From Armatimonadia bacterium (GTDB lineage: Bacteria > Armatimonadota > Zipacnadia > Zipacnadales > JABUFB01), in the NCBI GenBank assembly GCA_039679385.1, contig JBDKVB010000152.1:1-55320 (forward strand): a DNA stretch of 55,320 nucleotides. Direction: 5' to 3'. Positions 26,927 through 35,520 of this stretch are shown piece after piece. A program made the position numbers and the translations under genes. Under the pieces are notes generated by a model. The model did no database searches and was not told the origin of the DNA. It saw only the letters and a list, made by a program, of their open reading frames with translations. Every line of letters starts with the position of its first letter. Position 1 is the stretch's first letter.

Positions 26927-28204
26927 ATGGCAAGTCTGGCCCAGAAACGTCGTCTCGATACCACGCTCGGAGCGCCGATCTGCACGATCCTGAATCTGCT
27001 CGCGCGGATCCTGGGCGCAATCCTTCGGCGTGACCACTCGCTTGCCAGGCCGCCACGACGCATCCTGGTCATCAAGCTGGTCGGCCTGGGCAGCGTAGTA
27101 CACTCGACGCTGCTGCTGCGGGCGCTCAAGGCGAAGTACCCCGAGGCGACGCTGGGGTTCCTGTGCTTCCGGGAGCTGCGCGGCCTGTTAGGGCGCATCG
27201 AGGACGTCGACGAGATCCTCTCGCTCGATGATAGCTCCTACTGGCGGCTGCTGCGCAGTGTGCTCGGGTTCATCTGGGGCTCCTGGCGGCGGCCCTTCGA
27301 CCTGGTCATCGACCTCGAAGTGCACTCCAAGTTTTCCACCATCCTGTCCACTCTCACCTGCGGCCGGGATCGCGCGGGCTACTACGTCATCACCACGCGC
27401 TTCCGCAGTGGCCTGTACACGCATCTGGTATACTACAACCGCTATCGGCACGTGCAGGAGGCCTACCGGCAGTTGGGCCGTGCCCTTGGGGTCGAGGCCG
27501 GAGTCGGCCAGCCTCTCGCACCGCGGCTTACGGAGGAAGAGCGCGACTTCGCCGAGAAGCTGCTGGAGCAGTGGCAGGTCGGGAATCGGCACCTGCTGCT
27601 GGTGAATGTGAATGCCGGTGACCTGTGCCTGGAACGGCGCTGGGAGCCCTGGAAGTTCGCGCGGGTGATGGAGGTCTTCGCCGCCCGGGAGGGCGTGGTC
27701 GTGGTCATGACCGGCTCGGCGGCCGAGCAGGCCTACACGGAGTCGGTGCGGCAGAGGGTCGATGAATCGGTCCGCGGCCGGGTGGTGAACTCCGCCGGTA
27801 CCATGGGCTTCGGCCAGTACCTGGCACTTTTGGCCCGCTCCGGGGCGTTGCTTACCAATGACAGCGGGCCGCTGCACCTGGCGGCGTCTTTCGGCGTGTC
27901 CACGGTCTCGCTGTGGGGCCCCGGACTGCCCGCGACCTATCAGCCGCTGGTGGGCAATCACCGTGCCCTGTGCCGGGACACCTACTGCTCGCCCTGCCTG
28001 TACTGGGTGGATGAGCTGCCCTGTGCAGGCGACAATGTATGCATGCAGAGGATCAGTTGGCAGGAAGTTGCCGCCGCAACGGCGGAGGTGCTGGGCCTTA
28101 GCGTGACCCATCCTGAGGCCGACGAGACGACTGCGCAGGAAGCGGAGACGAAGGCCGAAGGCTACTTCGTGCGCCGGTCGGTTCCGCCGCCGCAGAACGG
28201 CTAG
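26927..28204 (+). CDS. Glycosyltransferase family 9 (heptosyltransferase-like)
   Basis: A 425-aa GT-B enzyme of the ADP-heptose:LPS heptosyltransferase family. RILVIKLVGLGSVVHSTLLL is the N-terminal acceptor-side motif, and LLTNDSGPLHLAASFGVSTV is the GT9 donor-binding signature. Near the C-terminus four cysteines (CRDTYCSPCLYWVDELPC) form a possible metal or disulfide site also found in divergent GT9 proteins. It transfers heptose or a related sugar to a lipid-linked core on the inner face of the membrane; the acceptor is unknown. It follows the hexomutase by 66 bp and precedes two membrane glycosyltransferases. Confidence 0.88.
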   Translation: MASLAQKRRLDTTLGAPICTILNLLARILGAILRRDHSLARPPRRILVIKLVGLGSVVHSTLLLRALKAKYPEATLGFLCFRELRGLLGRIEDVDEILSLDDSSYWRLLRSVLGFIWGSWRRPFDLVIDLEVHSKFSTILSTLTCGRDRAGYYVITTRFRSGLYTHLVYYNRYRHVQEAYRQLGRALGVEAGVGQPLAPRLTEEERDFAEKLLEQWQVGNRHLLLVNVNAGDLCLERRWEPWKFARVMEVFAAREGVVVVMTGSAAEQAYTESVRQRVDESVRGRVVNSAGTMGFGQYLALLARSGALLTNDSGPLHLAASFGVSTVSLWGPGLPATYQPLVGNHRALCRDTYCSPCLYWVDELPCAGDNVCMQRISWQEVAAATAEVLGLSVTHPEADETTAQEAETKAEGYFVRRSVPPPQNG

Positions 28205-28278
28205 ACGGGACACCGCAACGGTCGCGACGACACCTGCGCTTGTGCCTCCTTGATGTAACCCGCAAAGGACTCTCGACC

Positions 28279-29649
28279 ATGCCGGACGCAGCCTCCGACA
28301 GCCTGAGCACCGAGACGACCACAGAGCCGCGACCGGTGGCGCAGTGGGAGCCTCGCCGTGACCCGCTGGTCTGGCTGATCGTGATCGTGTACTTCGCCCT
28401 GGCCGTGACCACGGGCTTCGTGCATGAACTGGGCTATGCGCCGGACGAGACGAGCCGGCACTATCCCTACGTGCAGTGGCTGGCGAAGGAGCACCGGATT
28501 CCGCCGGCCGACTACTCGCAGCCGGCGGCGCCTCTCAACCTGCATCCCCCGCTGTACTACCTGGCCATGGTTCCCGTGTACCTGCTGGCCGCTCCCTATG
28601 GTAACCGGGTGGCTTTGCGAGCACTGCGGCTGACCTCGCCCTTCCTGATCCTTCCCGTGATACTGATGTGGTTCGGCGTGATTCGGCGTGCCTGCGGCAA
28701 CGACCGCAGGACGACGCTGTTCGCCTTCGCCCTCACCGCCTGGTGGCCGAACCTGTTTGTGGATGCCGGGATGCTCAATAACGACGTGGGCACGCTGCTG
28801 ATCCTCTCGGGGTTGCTGTACCTGATCGTCGCGAAGCAGTGGCAGTCTCGCAGCCTGGGCTCGGCGGCTTTGTGGGGTGCGCTCTTGGGTGTGGGCGGAC
28901 TGGTGAAGACCTCGGTGCCGGTGGCCGGGGTCCCCGTGGTCGCTGTGGCCCTGGTCTGGCAGCATGGGCGCAGCTTCTGGCGTGATGGCCGCTTCTGGAC
29001 ACGGGGCATGCTGGCCGCAGCGACCTGCGTCGCCCTCTGCGGCTGGTGGTTCCTGCGCAACCTGGAGCTGTTCGGCTCCCTCACCTGCATCACCCGCTCG
29101 ATGGGCTTTTGCATGATCCCGGCGGGCCTCTCGAACTGGGACGCGATCGTGATGGGGATCGCCGGAAAGCTCCTGCTGCGGGCCATCAACGGCCTGTGGG
29201 TGAGTGTCTTCGCGGGTGCCGTGTGGTTCCCGGACTGGTCGCACCCGGTGGTGTACGGGGTGCTGCGTCTGCTGACCGCCCTCGGCGTGATCGGAGTAGT
29301 CGTCGGGCTGTGGCGGCTGAAGACCGGCAAGGTGCACTTCGCGCCGGGCCAGGTCGAGGCGATTCTGCTGCCCGTGATCGGCTTCGCGGTGCTGTACCTG
29401 TCCGACCTTCATGTGTCGGTGTTCGTCCACGCGGGCTTCTACCAGGGCGGCCGCTACCTGCTGCCCTTCCTGCCCGGTCTGACGATCCCGCTGGCCCTGG
29501 GGCTGCGACAGCTCTGCCCCGCACGGGCTCGGAACGGCCTGGGCATCGTCGTGGCCCTGTTCTTCCTGTGCCTCAACTTCCTGTCCTGGTATCACATCAT
29601 CACCTACTGGAATCCCTACGTGCTGCAGACCGCCGGACGGTTCCAGTAG
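28279..29649 (+). CDS. GT-C-fold membrane glycosyltransferase (PMT/ArnT-like), copy 1
   Basis: A 456-aa protein with about ten hydrophobic helices. The first outer loop has the acidic motif GYAPDETSRHYPYVQW and then HPPLYYLAMVP, the arrangement of lipid-phosphate-sugar-dependent GT-C enzymes, where the loop Asp/Glu is catalytic. These transferases use polyprenyl-phosphate sugars at the periplasmic side. Start ATG 28279 follows AAAGGA. The next gene is a paralog with the same loop plan, suggesting a tandem duplication. Acceptor (protein, lipid or polysaccharide) is not evident. Confidence 0.78.
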   Translation: MPDAASDSLSTETTTEPRPVAQWEPRRDPLVWLIVIVYFALAVTTGFVHELGYAPDETSRHYPYVQWLAKEHRIPPADYSQPAAPLNLHPPLYYLAMVPVYLLAAPYGNRVALRALRLTSPFLILPVILMWFGVIRRACGNDRRTTLFAFALTAWWPNLFVDAGMLNNDVGTLLILSGLLYLIVAKQWQSRSLGSAALWGALLGVGGLVKTSVPVAGVPVVAVALVWQHGRSFWRDGRFWTRGMLAAATCVALCGWWFLRNLELFGSLTCITRSMGFCMIPAGLSNWDAIVMGIAGKLLLRAINGLWVSVFAGAVWFPDWSHPVVYGVLRLLTALGVIGVVVGLWRLKTGKVHFAPGQVEAILLPVIGFAVLYLSDLHVSVFVHAGFYQGGRYLLPFLPGLTIPLALGLRQLCPARARNGLGIVVALFFLCLNFLSWYHIITYWNPYVLQTAGRFQ

Positions 29650-29679
29650 CCTGCGGATGAGACGACCCACAAGCCCACC

Positions 29680-31086
29680 ATGAGCGATCCACAGCAGACC
29701 CCTCCCCAAACCGAGACGAGTACCGCACCTTCCGCTGAGCCCCGTAGCGAAGGGCTTTGGCATGGCCTCTTCGCCCTGGTGCTGGTGGTGTACCTGGCGC
29801 TGGGCAGCTACCTGGTCGCGATCCTGCCGCTGTGGGGCGGCGTGGCGGATGAGCCGATCCACTTCGGCTACTGCAAGTACATCGCGGTAAAGGGCCATCT
29901 GCCCGCGCTGTGGGATCACATCACCGACGACCTGCACTACTACTACCTCGCGCCGGGCGCCGGAGAGGCCGCTCACCACCCGCCCTCCTACTACCTGCTG
30001 GGCTCTCTCGTATGTCGGGCGTTCCTGCACACCCCGCTGCCGGTGCAGAACTACGCTGTACGGGCGATGTCCCTGCTGTTAGGGTTCCTGTCGCTGTGCT
30101 TCCTGTATCCGGCCTTCCGGCTTCTGCTGCCCAGGCGGCCGGAGCTTGCGGTGGCGGCTGTTGCCTTTGTCGCCGTATTCCCGCAGCGCCTCCTGATGTG
30201 CTCCATCATCGCGCCCGAGGCTTCGGGGATCTTCGCTGCCTCGGCGGCCCTGTGGATGTTCGCCCACTATCGCGCAACGCCACAACGCTGGGGCTGGCTC
30301 TGGGGTGCCGGTGCGATGGCCGGCATGATGGCGCTGACGAAGTCGACCTTGCTGCCCTTCTGCGTAGCGTTCTTCGTGACGGCACTCGTGCTGCCGCTGC
30401 AGTCCGGGCTGAGTCGCCGGGAGAAAAGCCTCGCGATCGGCGGGTTCATCCTGTGCGGCGCCCTGGTGTGCCTCTGGTGGTATGTCCGCAATATCGTGGA
30501 GTACGGCCAGCTCGTGCCGACCTCTGTCACCCCGGGGAGCCTCGACACCGCGGTCAAGGTCGCCGGTGGGCCGGACATGATCGCGCTGCTGTTCCTCCCG
30601 CGAGGCCGGTTCTACTACAAGCTGGCGGTCACAGGCATCTTCTGGTACTTCTGGTCCCCGAGCGACTGGATCCCGGCAGGCCTCCGGCCGATCTTCCTTG
30701 CTGTGGCGGCCCTGACCTGGATCGGCGCAATCGTCGGAATCTGGTGGGGACGCAGACGGCGCGAACCGCTCCTGGACAGCCTCTGGCAGCCGATCCTGCT
30801 GCCCTTCCTGTGGGCGATTCCGCTGCTATTCATCTTCTATCTGCGCTGGACGGTCACGACCTGCATCCAGGCCCACGCGGAGTTCGGCAAGTTCGTGATG
30901 CCGGTCCTGGGCTACCTGACTCTGCTGCTGGCCCTGGGGCTCAATAGCCTCTTTGGCCGCAGAGCCGCCCTCCTGCTGGTAGCCTTCGCGCTGTTCTTTG
31001 TGGCCTGGGACCTGGTGGCCTATCACAATCTCGCAACGGTGCTCATTCCAGCGCATGCTGGTGACTGGACCCCGCCGCCCTATTGA
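29680..31086 (+). CDS. GT-C-fold membrane glycosyltransferase (PMT/ArnT-like), copy 2
   Basis: A 468-aa paralog of the preceding gene, 30 bp downstream. After a cytosolic Pro/Thr-rich N-terminus and TM1, the first outer loop reads GGVADEPIHFGYCKYIAVKG, and HHPPSYYLLGSLV matches the HPPLYY motif of copy 1. About ten TM helices. Likely uses a polyprenyl-linked sugar donor. Copy 2 has a longer first loop (about 20 extra residues, WDHITDDLHYYYLAPGAGEA), which may give a different acceptor or sugar specificity. Confidence 0.78.
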   Translation: MSDPQQTPPQTETSTAPSAEPRSEGLWHGLFALVLVVYLALGSYLVAILPLWGGVADEPIHFGYCKYIAVKGHLPALWDHITDDLHYYYLAPGAGEAAHHPPSYYLLGSLVCRAFLHTPLPVQNYAVRAMSLLLGFLSLCFLYPAFRLLLPRRPELAVAAVAFVAVFPQRLLMCSIIAPEASGIFAASAALWMFAHYRATPQRWGWLWGAGAMAGMMALTKSTLLPFCVAFFVTALVLPLQSGLSRREKSLAIGGFILCGALVCLWWYVRNIVEYGQLVPTSVTPGSLDTAVKVAGGPDMIALLFLPRGRFYYKLAVTGIFWYFWSPSDWIPAGLRPIFLAVAALTWIGAIVGIWWGRRRREPLLDSLWQPILLPFLWAIPLLFIFYLRWTVTTCIQAHAEFGKFVMPVLGYLTLLLALGLNSLFGRRAALLLVAFALFFVAWDLVAYHNLATVLIPAHAGDWTPPPY

Positions 31087-31198
31087 GAAGCCGGAGACAG
31101 AGGTGGAGTGGAGGAAGGTCGGCGGGCCTTTGAGAAGGCTTGGGGAAGGCTGTTTCCTCACTACACGGCCCTGATCGATGCCGAAGGTGGGATGACCG

Positions 31199-32152
31199 AT
31201 GGCCCAGGACCATGTATATGACCTCGCTATTCTGGGAGGCGGACCGGGAGGATTGACCGCCGCCGTCTACGCCTCCCGCAAGCAACTCGACGTCGTCATG
31301 ATCACCGGCGACATCGGCGGTCAGACGAACCTCACGCAGGACATCGAGAACTACATGGGGTTCCGCTTCATCAGCGGGCAGGAGCTGGCGGACAAGTTCC
31401 GCGAGCAGGTCGAGCAGTTCCCGATCAAGATCATGCTCGGCAAGCTGGCGGAGGGGGTTCAGCAGGAGGGCAAGCTCTTCCGGATCGCGGTGAGCGGCAA
31501 GGAAGAAGTCGTCGCTCGCACGGTCATCATCGCTACGGGCAAGCGTTCACGGACGCTCGGGGTGCCCGGTGAGAAGGAGCTTGTCGGCCGCGGCGTCAGC
31601 TTCTGCTCCATCTGCGACGGCCCCTTCTTCCGCGACCAGCGTGTCGCGGTCGTCGGTGGCGGGAACTCGGGAATCACCGCCGTCATCGACCTGCTCAAGG
31701 TGGCGCGGGAGATCACCGTCCTAGAGATCACCGATACCTGGCGCGCCGACCCTGTGCTGCTTGAGCGTGCGCGGGCTTCCGAGAAGGTCCGCTGGCTTGC
31801 CGGGCATCGAGTGGTGCGGATCGAGGGAACGGAAGAGGTCACGGGGATCGTCGTTACGCCAACTGCCGGCGGCCCAGAGGAGCTCATCAAGCTGGAGGGC
31901 GTGTTCCTGGAGATCGGCCTGCAGCCGAATACCGGCTTCCTCAAGGGCTTTGTGGAGCTCAACGAGTACGGAGAGGTCGTCATCGACTCCCGCTGCCGGA
32001 CCAGCATCCCGGGGGTCCTGGCTGCCGGCGATGTGACCAACACGCCGGAGAAGCAGATCATCGTCGCTGCCGGAGAGGGCGCCAAAGCGGCCCTGGGAGT
32101 CTACCAGTACCTGCTGGGCGTGGAGGATGTTCGGCAACTGCAGACCTGGTAG
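31199..32152 (+). CDS. Thioredoxin-reductase-like FAD disulfide oxidoreductase with atypical NAD(P) domain
   Basis: A 317-aa protein of the low-molecular-weight thioredoxin reductase family. FAD motif LAILGGGPGGLTAAVYASRK; redox pair C136-S-I-C139 in FCSICDGPFF (canonical CATC); second FAD motif GVLAAGDVTN. The NAD(P)-binding Rossmann reads VAVVGGGNSGITAVIDLLK instead of GGGDSAxEEA. The HRRxxxR motif that selects NADPH is absent (VLEITDTWRADP at that place). This suggests NADH, ferredoxin or another donor, as in the ferredoxin- or deeply rooted TrxR groups. No thioredoxin gene is adjacent. Ribosome site AAGGTGGG. Confidence 0.85.
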   Translation: MAQDHVYDLAILGGGPGGLTAAVYASRKQLDVVMITGDIGGQTNLTQDIENYMGFRFISGQELADKFREQVEQFPIKIMLGKLAEGVQQEGKLFRIAVSGKEEVVARTVIIATGKRSRTLGVPGEKELVGRGVSFCSICDGPFFRDQRVAVVGGGNSGITAVIDLLKVAREITVLEITDTWRADPVLLERARASEKVRWLAGHRVVRIEGTEEVTGIVVTPTAGGPEELIKLEGVFLEIGLQPNTGFLKGFVELNEYGEVVIDSRCRTSIPGVLAAGDVTNTPEKQIIVAAGEGAKAALGVYQYLLGVEDVRQLQTW

Positions 32153-32176
32153 GCCAGGATCGCGCACAGCTTCTGC

Positions 32177-32212
32177 GGGAGCCGGCTTCCGTGGTCGGCT
32201 CCCTTGCTCTTG
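32177..32212 (+). terminator. Possible intrinsic terminator after the TrxR-like gene
   Basis: An 8-bp stem GGGAGCCG (32177-32184) / CGGCTCCC (32196-32203), followed by TTGCTCTTG. The T tail is interrupted, so efficiency is uncertain. Confidence 0.45.
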
Positions 32213-32251
32213 TCAGCCATTTCTTGCCTCGGAGTCTGGAAGACCACGCCT

Positions 32252-33169
32252 ATGATCTCGCGGGTGCTGCTTTGGATTCGCGCCGCTCGTGTGCCCTTCT
32301 TCACCGGGAGCGTCATGCCGGTATGTGTGTGCAGTGCCATGGCCTGGTACGAGACCGGGCGCTTCCACTGGGGCTACTGGCTGGTGACCGTGGTGTCGAT
32401 GATGCTGATTCACGCCGGGGCGAATCTGGCCAACGACTACTTCGACCACCTCAGCGGCAATGACCCCGCGAACACGGAGTTCGTGAACCCCTTCACGGGC
32501 GGCAGTCGCGTGATCCAGGACCTGGAGGTCTGGCCGCTAGATGTGCTCTGGGCTGCCCTGCTCTGCCTGGGTGCCGGGAGCCTGCTAGGGCTGTACCTGG
32601 TGTATGCGCGAGGCCTGTGGATCCTGGCAATCGGCCTGGTGGGTGTGATCTCGGCCTTCTGCTACAGTGGCCCGCCGCTGCGGTTGGGCTATCGCGGCGT
32701 CGGCGAGTTGTTCATCTTCCTGGACTTCGGGATTCTGCCTGCGCTCGGGGCCTACTACGTGCAGGCGCAGACCTTCTCCTGGGGAGCAATCGCGGCGGGA
32801 CTGCCCAACGCTCTGCTCATCACGGCGGTCCTGTTCATCAACCAGTTCCAGGACATGCGGGCCGATATGGTGGCCGACAAGCGGCACTGGGTTGTGCGGC
32901 TGGGGCGGAAGCGTGCCCGGTGGTACTACTATGCGCTCGTGACGGCAGCTCCCTTGTGCGTGATCGGCGGCGTTATCCTCGGATGGCTGCCGACAACGGC
33001 AATGATCGGCGTGGGTGGAGGTGTGCTCCTGCCGGGGATGATCTGGACGGCAGGGAGGTACTACGACGAGCCGGCGGAGCTTGCCCCGGCCAATGCCTCG
33101 ACGATCGTCATGCACCTGCTGACGGGTGTGCTGCTCACGGTCGGCATCCTGCTGGGCGGCACGGCGTGA
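32252..33169 (+). CDS. UbiA/MenA-family prenyltransferase
   Basis: A 305-aa integral membrane aromatic prenyltransferase. The first Asp-rich motif is NLANDYFDHLSGND and the second region is NQFQDMRADMVADKRHW; both bind Mg-diphosphate of the polyprenyl donor. The short NDYFD form and the GGSRVIQ stretch are most like MenA (1,4-dihydroxy-2-naphthoate polyprenyltransferase, menaquinone pathway), though no other men gene is in the window. Menaquinone would be the natural electron acceptor for FixC; that link is inference. Start ATG 32252 has a weak ribosome site. Confidence 0.85.
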   Translation: MISRVLLWIRAARVPFFTGSVMPVCVCSAMAWYETGRFHWGYWLVTVVSMMLIHAGANLANDYFDHLSGNDPANTEFVNPFTGGSRVIQDLEVWPLDVLWAALLCLGAGSLLGLYLVYARGLWILAIGLVGVISAFCYSGPPLRLGYRGVGELFIFLDFGILPALGAYYVQAQTFSWGAIAAGLPNALLITAVLFINQFQDMRADMVADKRHWVVRLGRKRARWYYYALVTAAPLCVIGGVILGWLPTTAMIGVGGGVLLPGMIWTAGRYYDEPAELAPANASTIVMHLLTGVLLTVGILLGGTA

Positions 33170-33196
33170 GTACCCCGACTGCCGAGTGGCCACGCT

Positions 33197-33748
33197 CTAG
33201 AGCCCAAGCTCCGCACTGATCTCGCGCATCGACTCAATCGTGAACTGGATATGCTCGGAGAGGTCGATGCCGAGCTCGTCGGCGCCTCGCTGGAGGTCCT
33301 CGCGACTCACGGCAGCGGCGAAGGACTTGTCCTTCATCTTCTTGCGCACAGACTTGGCCTCGAGGTCGCTCAGACTCCGCGACGGCCGCACAAGTGCGCA
33401 GGCGATGATGAAGCCCGTTAGCTCATCCACAGCAAAGAGGGCCTTGCGCAGGGGAGTATCCAGGGGCACGCCGGTGAAGGGCGCATGGGCCAGGACATCC
33501 TGGACGAGCGCTTCGTCGACGCCGCGCTCCCGGAGAATCTCGGAGCCCTTCAGCGGGTGATCGGGAAGCTGCGGGTGGATCTCCCAATCGAAGTCATGCA
33601 GCAGCCCCACGACCCCCCAGTACTCCTCGTCTCCACCCAGCTTCCGAGCGTAACCGCGCATCGCGGCCTCCACGGCATAGGCGTGCTTGCGCAGGCTGTC
33701 GGTCTGCGTGAACTCGTGCAGGATCGTCAGGGCCTCGTCGCGCGTCAT
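33197..33748 (-). CDS. HD-domain metal-dependent phosphohydrolase-like protein
   Basis: A 183-aa protein with HD-superfamily metal ligands H22 (RKHAYAVE), H51-D52 (GLLHDFDWE), H64 (LPDHPLKG) and an Asp in ALFAVDELTGFI. The family hydrolyses phosphate esters or nucleotides. The stand-alone type seen here is common and mostly uncharacterised. Start ATG 33748 follows GGGAGGG. It ends 27 bp from the convergent prenyltransferase gene and follows the metallophosphoesterase gene by 53 bp on the same strand. Confidence 0.85.
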   Translation of the reverse strand: MTRDEALTILHEFTQTDSLRKHAYAVEAAMRGYARKLGGDEEYWGVVGLLHDFDWEIHPQLPDHPLKGSEILRERGVDEALVQDVLAHAPFTGVPLDTPLRKALFAVDELTGFIIACALVRPSRSLSDLEAKSVRKKMKDKSFAAAVSREDLQRGADELGIDLSEHIQFTIESMREISAELGL

Positions 33749-33801
33749 CGCTATCCCTCCCACGACTGCCTCGAAACGGGAACCGGCGGAGCCTTCCCCG
33801 G

Positions 33802-34668
33802 TTACAGCTTCCGCACCTGCACCCGGTAGCTCCCACCCGACACAGTGACCAGAAGGTAGTGGTAGTAGCCGCCGCGAGAGGCCTGCGCATAGAGCGGCGC
33901 ACCACCTCCGGCGGTGATCACGTAGTCCACCCCGTCCTTCTCCTTGCGGCTGAACAGGTGCTCGTGGCCCGCGAAGACGCAGTCCACACCCTCGCGGACA
34001 AAGAGAGCGTGCAGGGCGTCGCGCTCCTGGGGATGCTGGTCGAGGCTGCTGCCGATGTGCACGCTGACCGGATACAGCGGCTGGTGCAGGGCCACGAAGG
34101 TCAGCGCCGCCGCGCGATTCGCGGCGAGGTCCTGCTTGAGCCAGGCGAGTTGCTTGCTGCCGATGCGACCACTCAGGCCCGGCTCCTCGGTGTCGAGGAG
34201 GATGAAATGGCAGGCACCGCGGTTGAAGCTGTAGTAGCCGGCGTCGAAGTACTGGCAGAAGACCCGGTGGTTGTAGTTGCTGCCGAGGATGTCATGGTTG
34301 CCGGGCGCCAGGGCGACGGGAATCGTCCCGAAGGCCTGCAGCGGGGCGATAGCAAGGAAGAAGCCCTGCCACTGGTAGGCCAGGGTGTCGGGCTTGCTGC
34401 TGCCCTCGATGTAGTCGCCGGTGCCGAGCACCACAATCGGTCGCTGAGTGGCCATGTCGGCCGATAGCTTGCGCATGATCTCTGAGTAGTGCTCGCGGCC
34501 GGGGCGAGAGTCGCCGAAGACCGCGAAGTTGAAGCTGGTGAGGTCCTGGGCGAAGGCGTAGGAAGAGAGCAAGGCCACTGCGCAGACCGCGAGCAGCATC
34601 GCCCTGAGAGCGGCCCTCAGGCGGAGGCAAAGATAAGGCGACACGGAGCGCGAGACCGGGCTGTACAC
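33802..34668 (-). CDS. Exported calcineurin-like metallophosphoesterase
   Basis: A 288-aa phosphoesterase with the dinuclear-metal motifs FAVFGDSRPG, GTGDYIEGS, PGNHDILG and FAGHEHLFSR in order. The N-terminus contains a hydrophobic stretch ending LLSSYAFAQD, a likely signal peptide, so it acts outside the cytoplasm. Start taken at GTG 34668, 6 nt after GGGAAG; an ATG at 34698 or an internal ATG at 34599 are alternatives. Purple-acid-phosphatase-like members hydrolyse phosphomonoesters or diesters; substrate unknown. Upstream of the HD gene on the same strand. Confidence 0.87.
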   Translation of the reverse strand: MYSPVSRSVSPYLCLRLRAALRAMLLAVCAVALLSSYAFAQDLTSFNFAVFGDSRPGREHYSEIMRKLSADMATQRPIVVLGTGDYIEGSSKPDTLAYQWQGFFLAIAPLQAFGTIPVALAPGNHDILGSNYNHRVFCQYFDAGYYSFNRGACHFILLDTEEPGLSGRIGSKQLAWLKQDLAANRAAALTFVALHQPLYPVSVHIGSSLDQHPQERDALHALFVREGVDCVFAGHEHLFSRKEKDGVDYVITAGGGAPLYAQASRGGYYHYLLVTVSGGSYRVQVRKL

Positions 34669-34777
34669 AGAGGACTTCCCTTCCTGAGCCACCGGCATGA
34701 TAGCACAGGCCCTGCCCGGTGCAAAGCGCGCGTGGCAGGAGGGCACAAGGCCTTCGGTCCACCGGTCCCGGACACGG

Positions 34778-34810
34778 AAAGGGGACAGCCCCCCAAAGGA
34801 GGCTGTCCCC
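34778..34810 (-). terminator. Intrinsic terminator after hsp20
   Basis: A perfect 10-bp stem, GGGGACAGCC (34781-34790) / GGCTGTCCCC (34801-34810), with a 10-nt loop. Read on the minus strand the stem is followed by TTT. It lies 70 bp after the hsp20 stop. Confidence 0.65.
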
Positions 34811-34881
34811 AAGATGGCTCCTTCTCCACACCCTCATACCCCTTGGAGCCGTCTGCCCCAGATGGAGAAAGGTCTGCGGCC

Positions 34882-35325
34882 TTACTGCGTAGGGGCCCCG
34901 GCAATCTCGATCTTGCGCGGCTTAGCCTCTTCGCGCTTGCCGACGCGTACCTCAAGGACGCCGTCGGTGAACTTGGCGCTGACCTGCTCGGGGTCAACGT
35001 TGCGCGGCAAGGCCAGGGACCGCTGGAAGGCCCCGTAGGGTCGCTCGATGCGGTGGTACTTGACGGTCTCGGTGTCCTCGGGCGCCGGTTTGTCGCCACT
35101 GATGGTCACAACGTTGTCCTCGACGTGCACCTGGATACTATCCATGGCTACGCCGGGAAGTTCGGCGGAGAGGACGTAGGCGTCCTGGGTTTCGGCGACG
35201 TCCAGCGGGAGGTAGCCGAGAGCATCTGCCAACTCCTGCCCTCTACGGGCGAGTCCGGAGCGTGCCCACCTGTCCATGTCATCCATCATGGCCCTCATCG
35301 CATTCCACGGCTCTCTCGTCAACAT
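34882..35325 (-). CDS. Hsp20/alpha-crystallin small heat-shock protein
   Basis: A 147-aa ATP-independent holdase that binds unfolding proteins. The alpha-crystallin domain runs from LPLDVAETQDAYVLSAELPG to FTDGVLEVRVGKRE; AFQRSLALPRNVD and GVLEV are family hallmarks. The short C-terminal tail has KIEIAG, an IxI anchoring motif for oligomers. ATG 35325 is preferred because AGGGGG (35334-35339) is 8 nt upstream; a GTG at 35334 would overlap the ribosome site. Has a near-consensus sigma70 promoter and a short leader with a 5-bp hairpin. No CIRCE repeat seen. Confidence 0.95.
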   Translation of the reverse strand: MLTREPWNAMRAMMDDMDRWARSGLARRGQELADALGYLPLDVAETQDAYVLSAELPGVAMDSIQVHVEDNVVTISGDKPAPEDTETVKYHRIERPYGAFQRSLALPRNVDPEQVSAKFTDGVLEVRVGKREEAKPRKIEIAGAPTQ

Positions 35326-35388
35326 GCTCAACACCCCCTAAGGTTTGTCGGTGCTCTATGGGCGAGGTTCCGCCCTTCATTTGCAAGC

Positions 35389-35417
35389 AGTATAATGCTT
35401 GAGTGCATTGCTGTCAA
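35389..35417 (-). promoter_or_regulatory. Sigma70-type promoter of hsp20
   Basis: On the minus strand: perfect TTGACA (35412-35417), 17-bp spacer, TATACT (35389-35394). The start of transcription would be near 35382. The leader contains GGGCG/CGCCC (35360-35364 with 35371-35375), a small hairpin upstream of the ribosome site. Confidence 0.8.
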
Positions 35418-35520
35418 GCTGTTTTCTTCCTTGCGCGAAGGGTCCTTTGCCCACGGTTGACGCCCCTGCCCGCATGGGATATCATTCCCGGGAACCCTTC
35501 ACGGTCAGGATGCCCTTCCC

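Noticed and set aside
35391-35396. Plus-strand TATAAT ahead of the CapA-like gene
   Set aside because: No acceptable -35 element; it largely overlaps the complement of the hsp20 -10 region on the minus strand.
35326-35420. CIRCE element or RNA thermometer for hsp20
   Set aside because: No CIRCE inverted repeat. The only hairpin is short and does not cover the ribosome site, so a thermometer is not supported.
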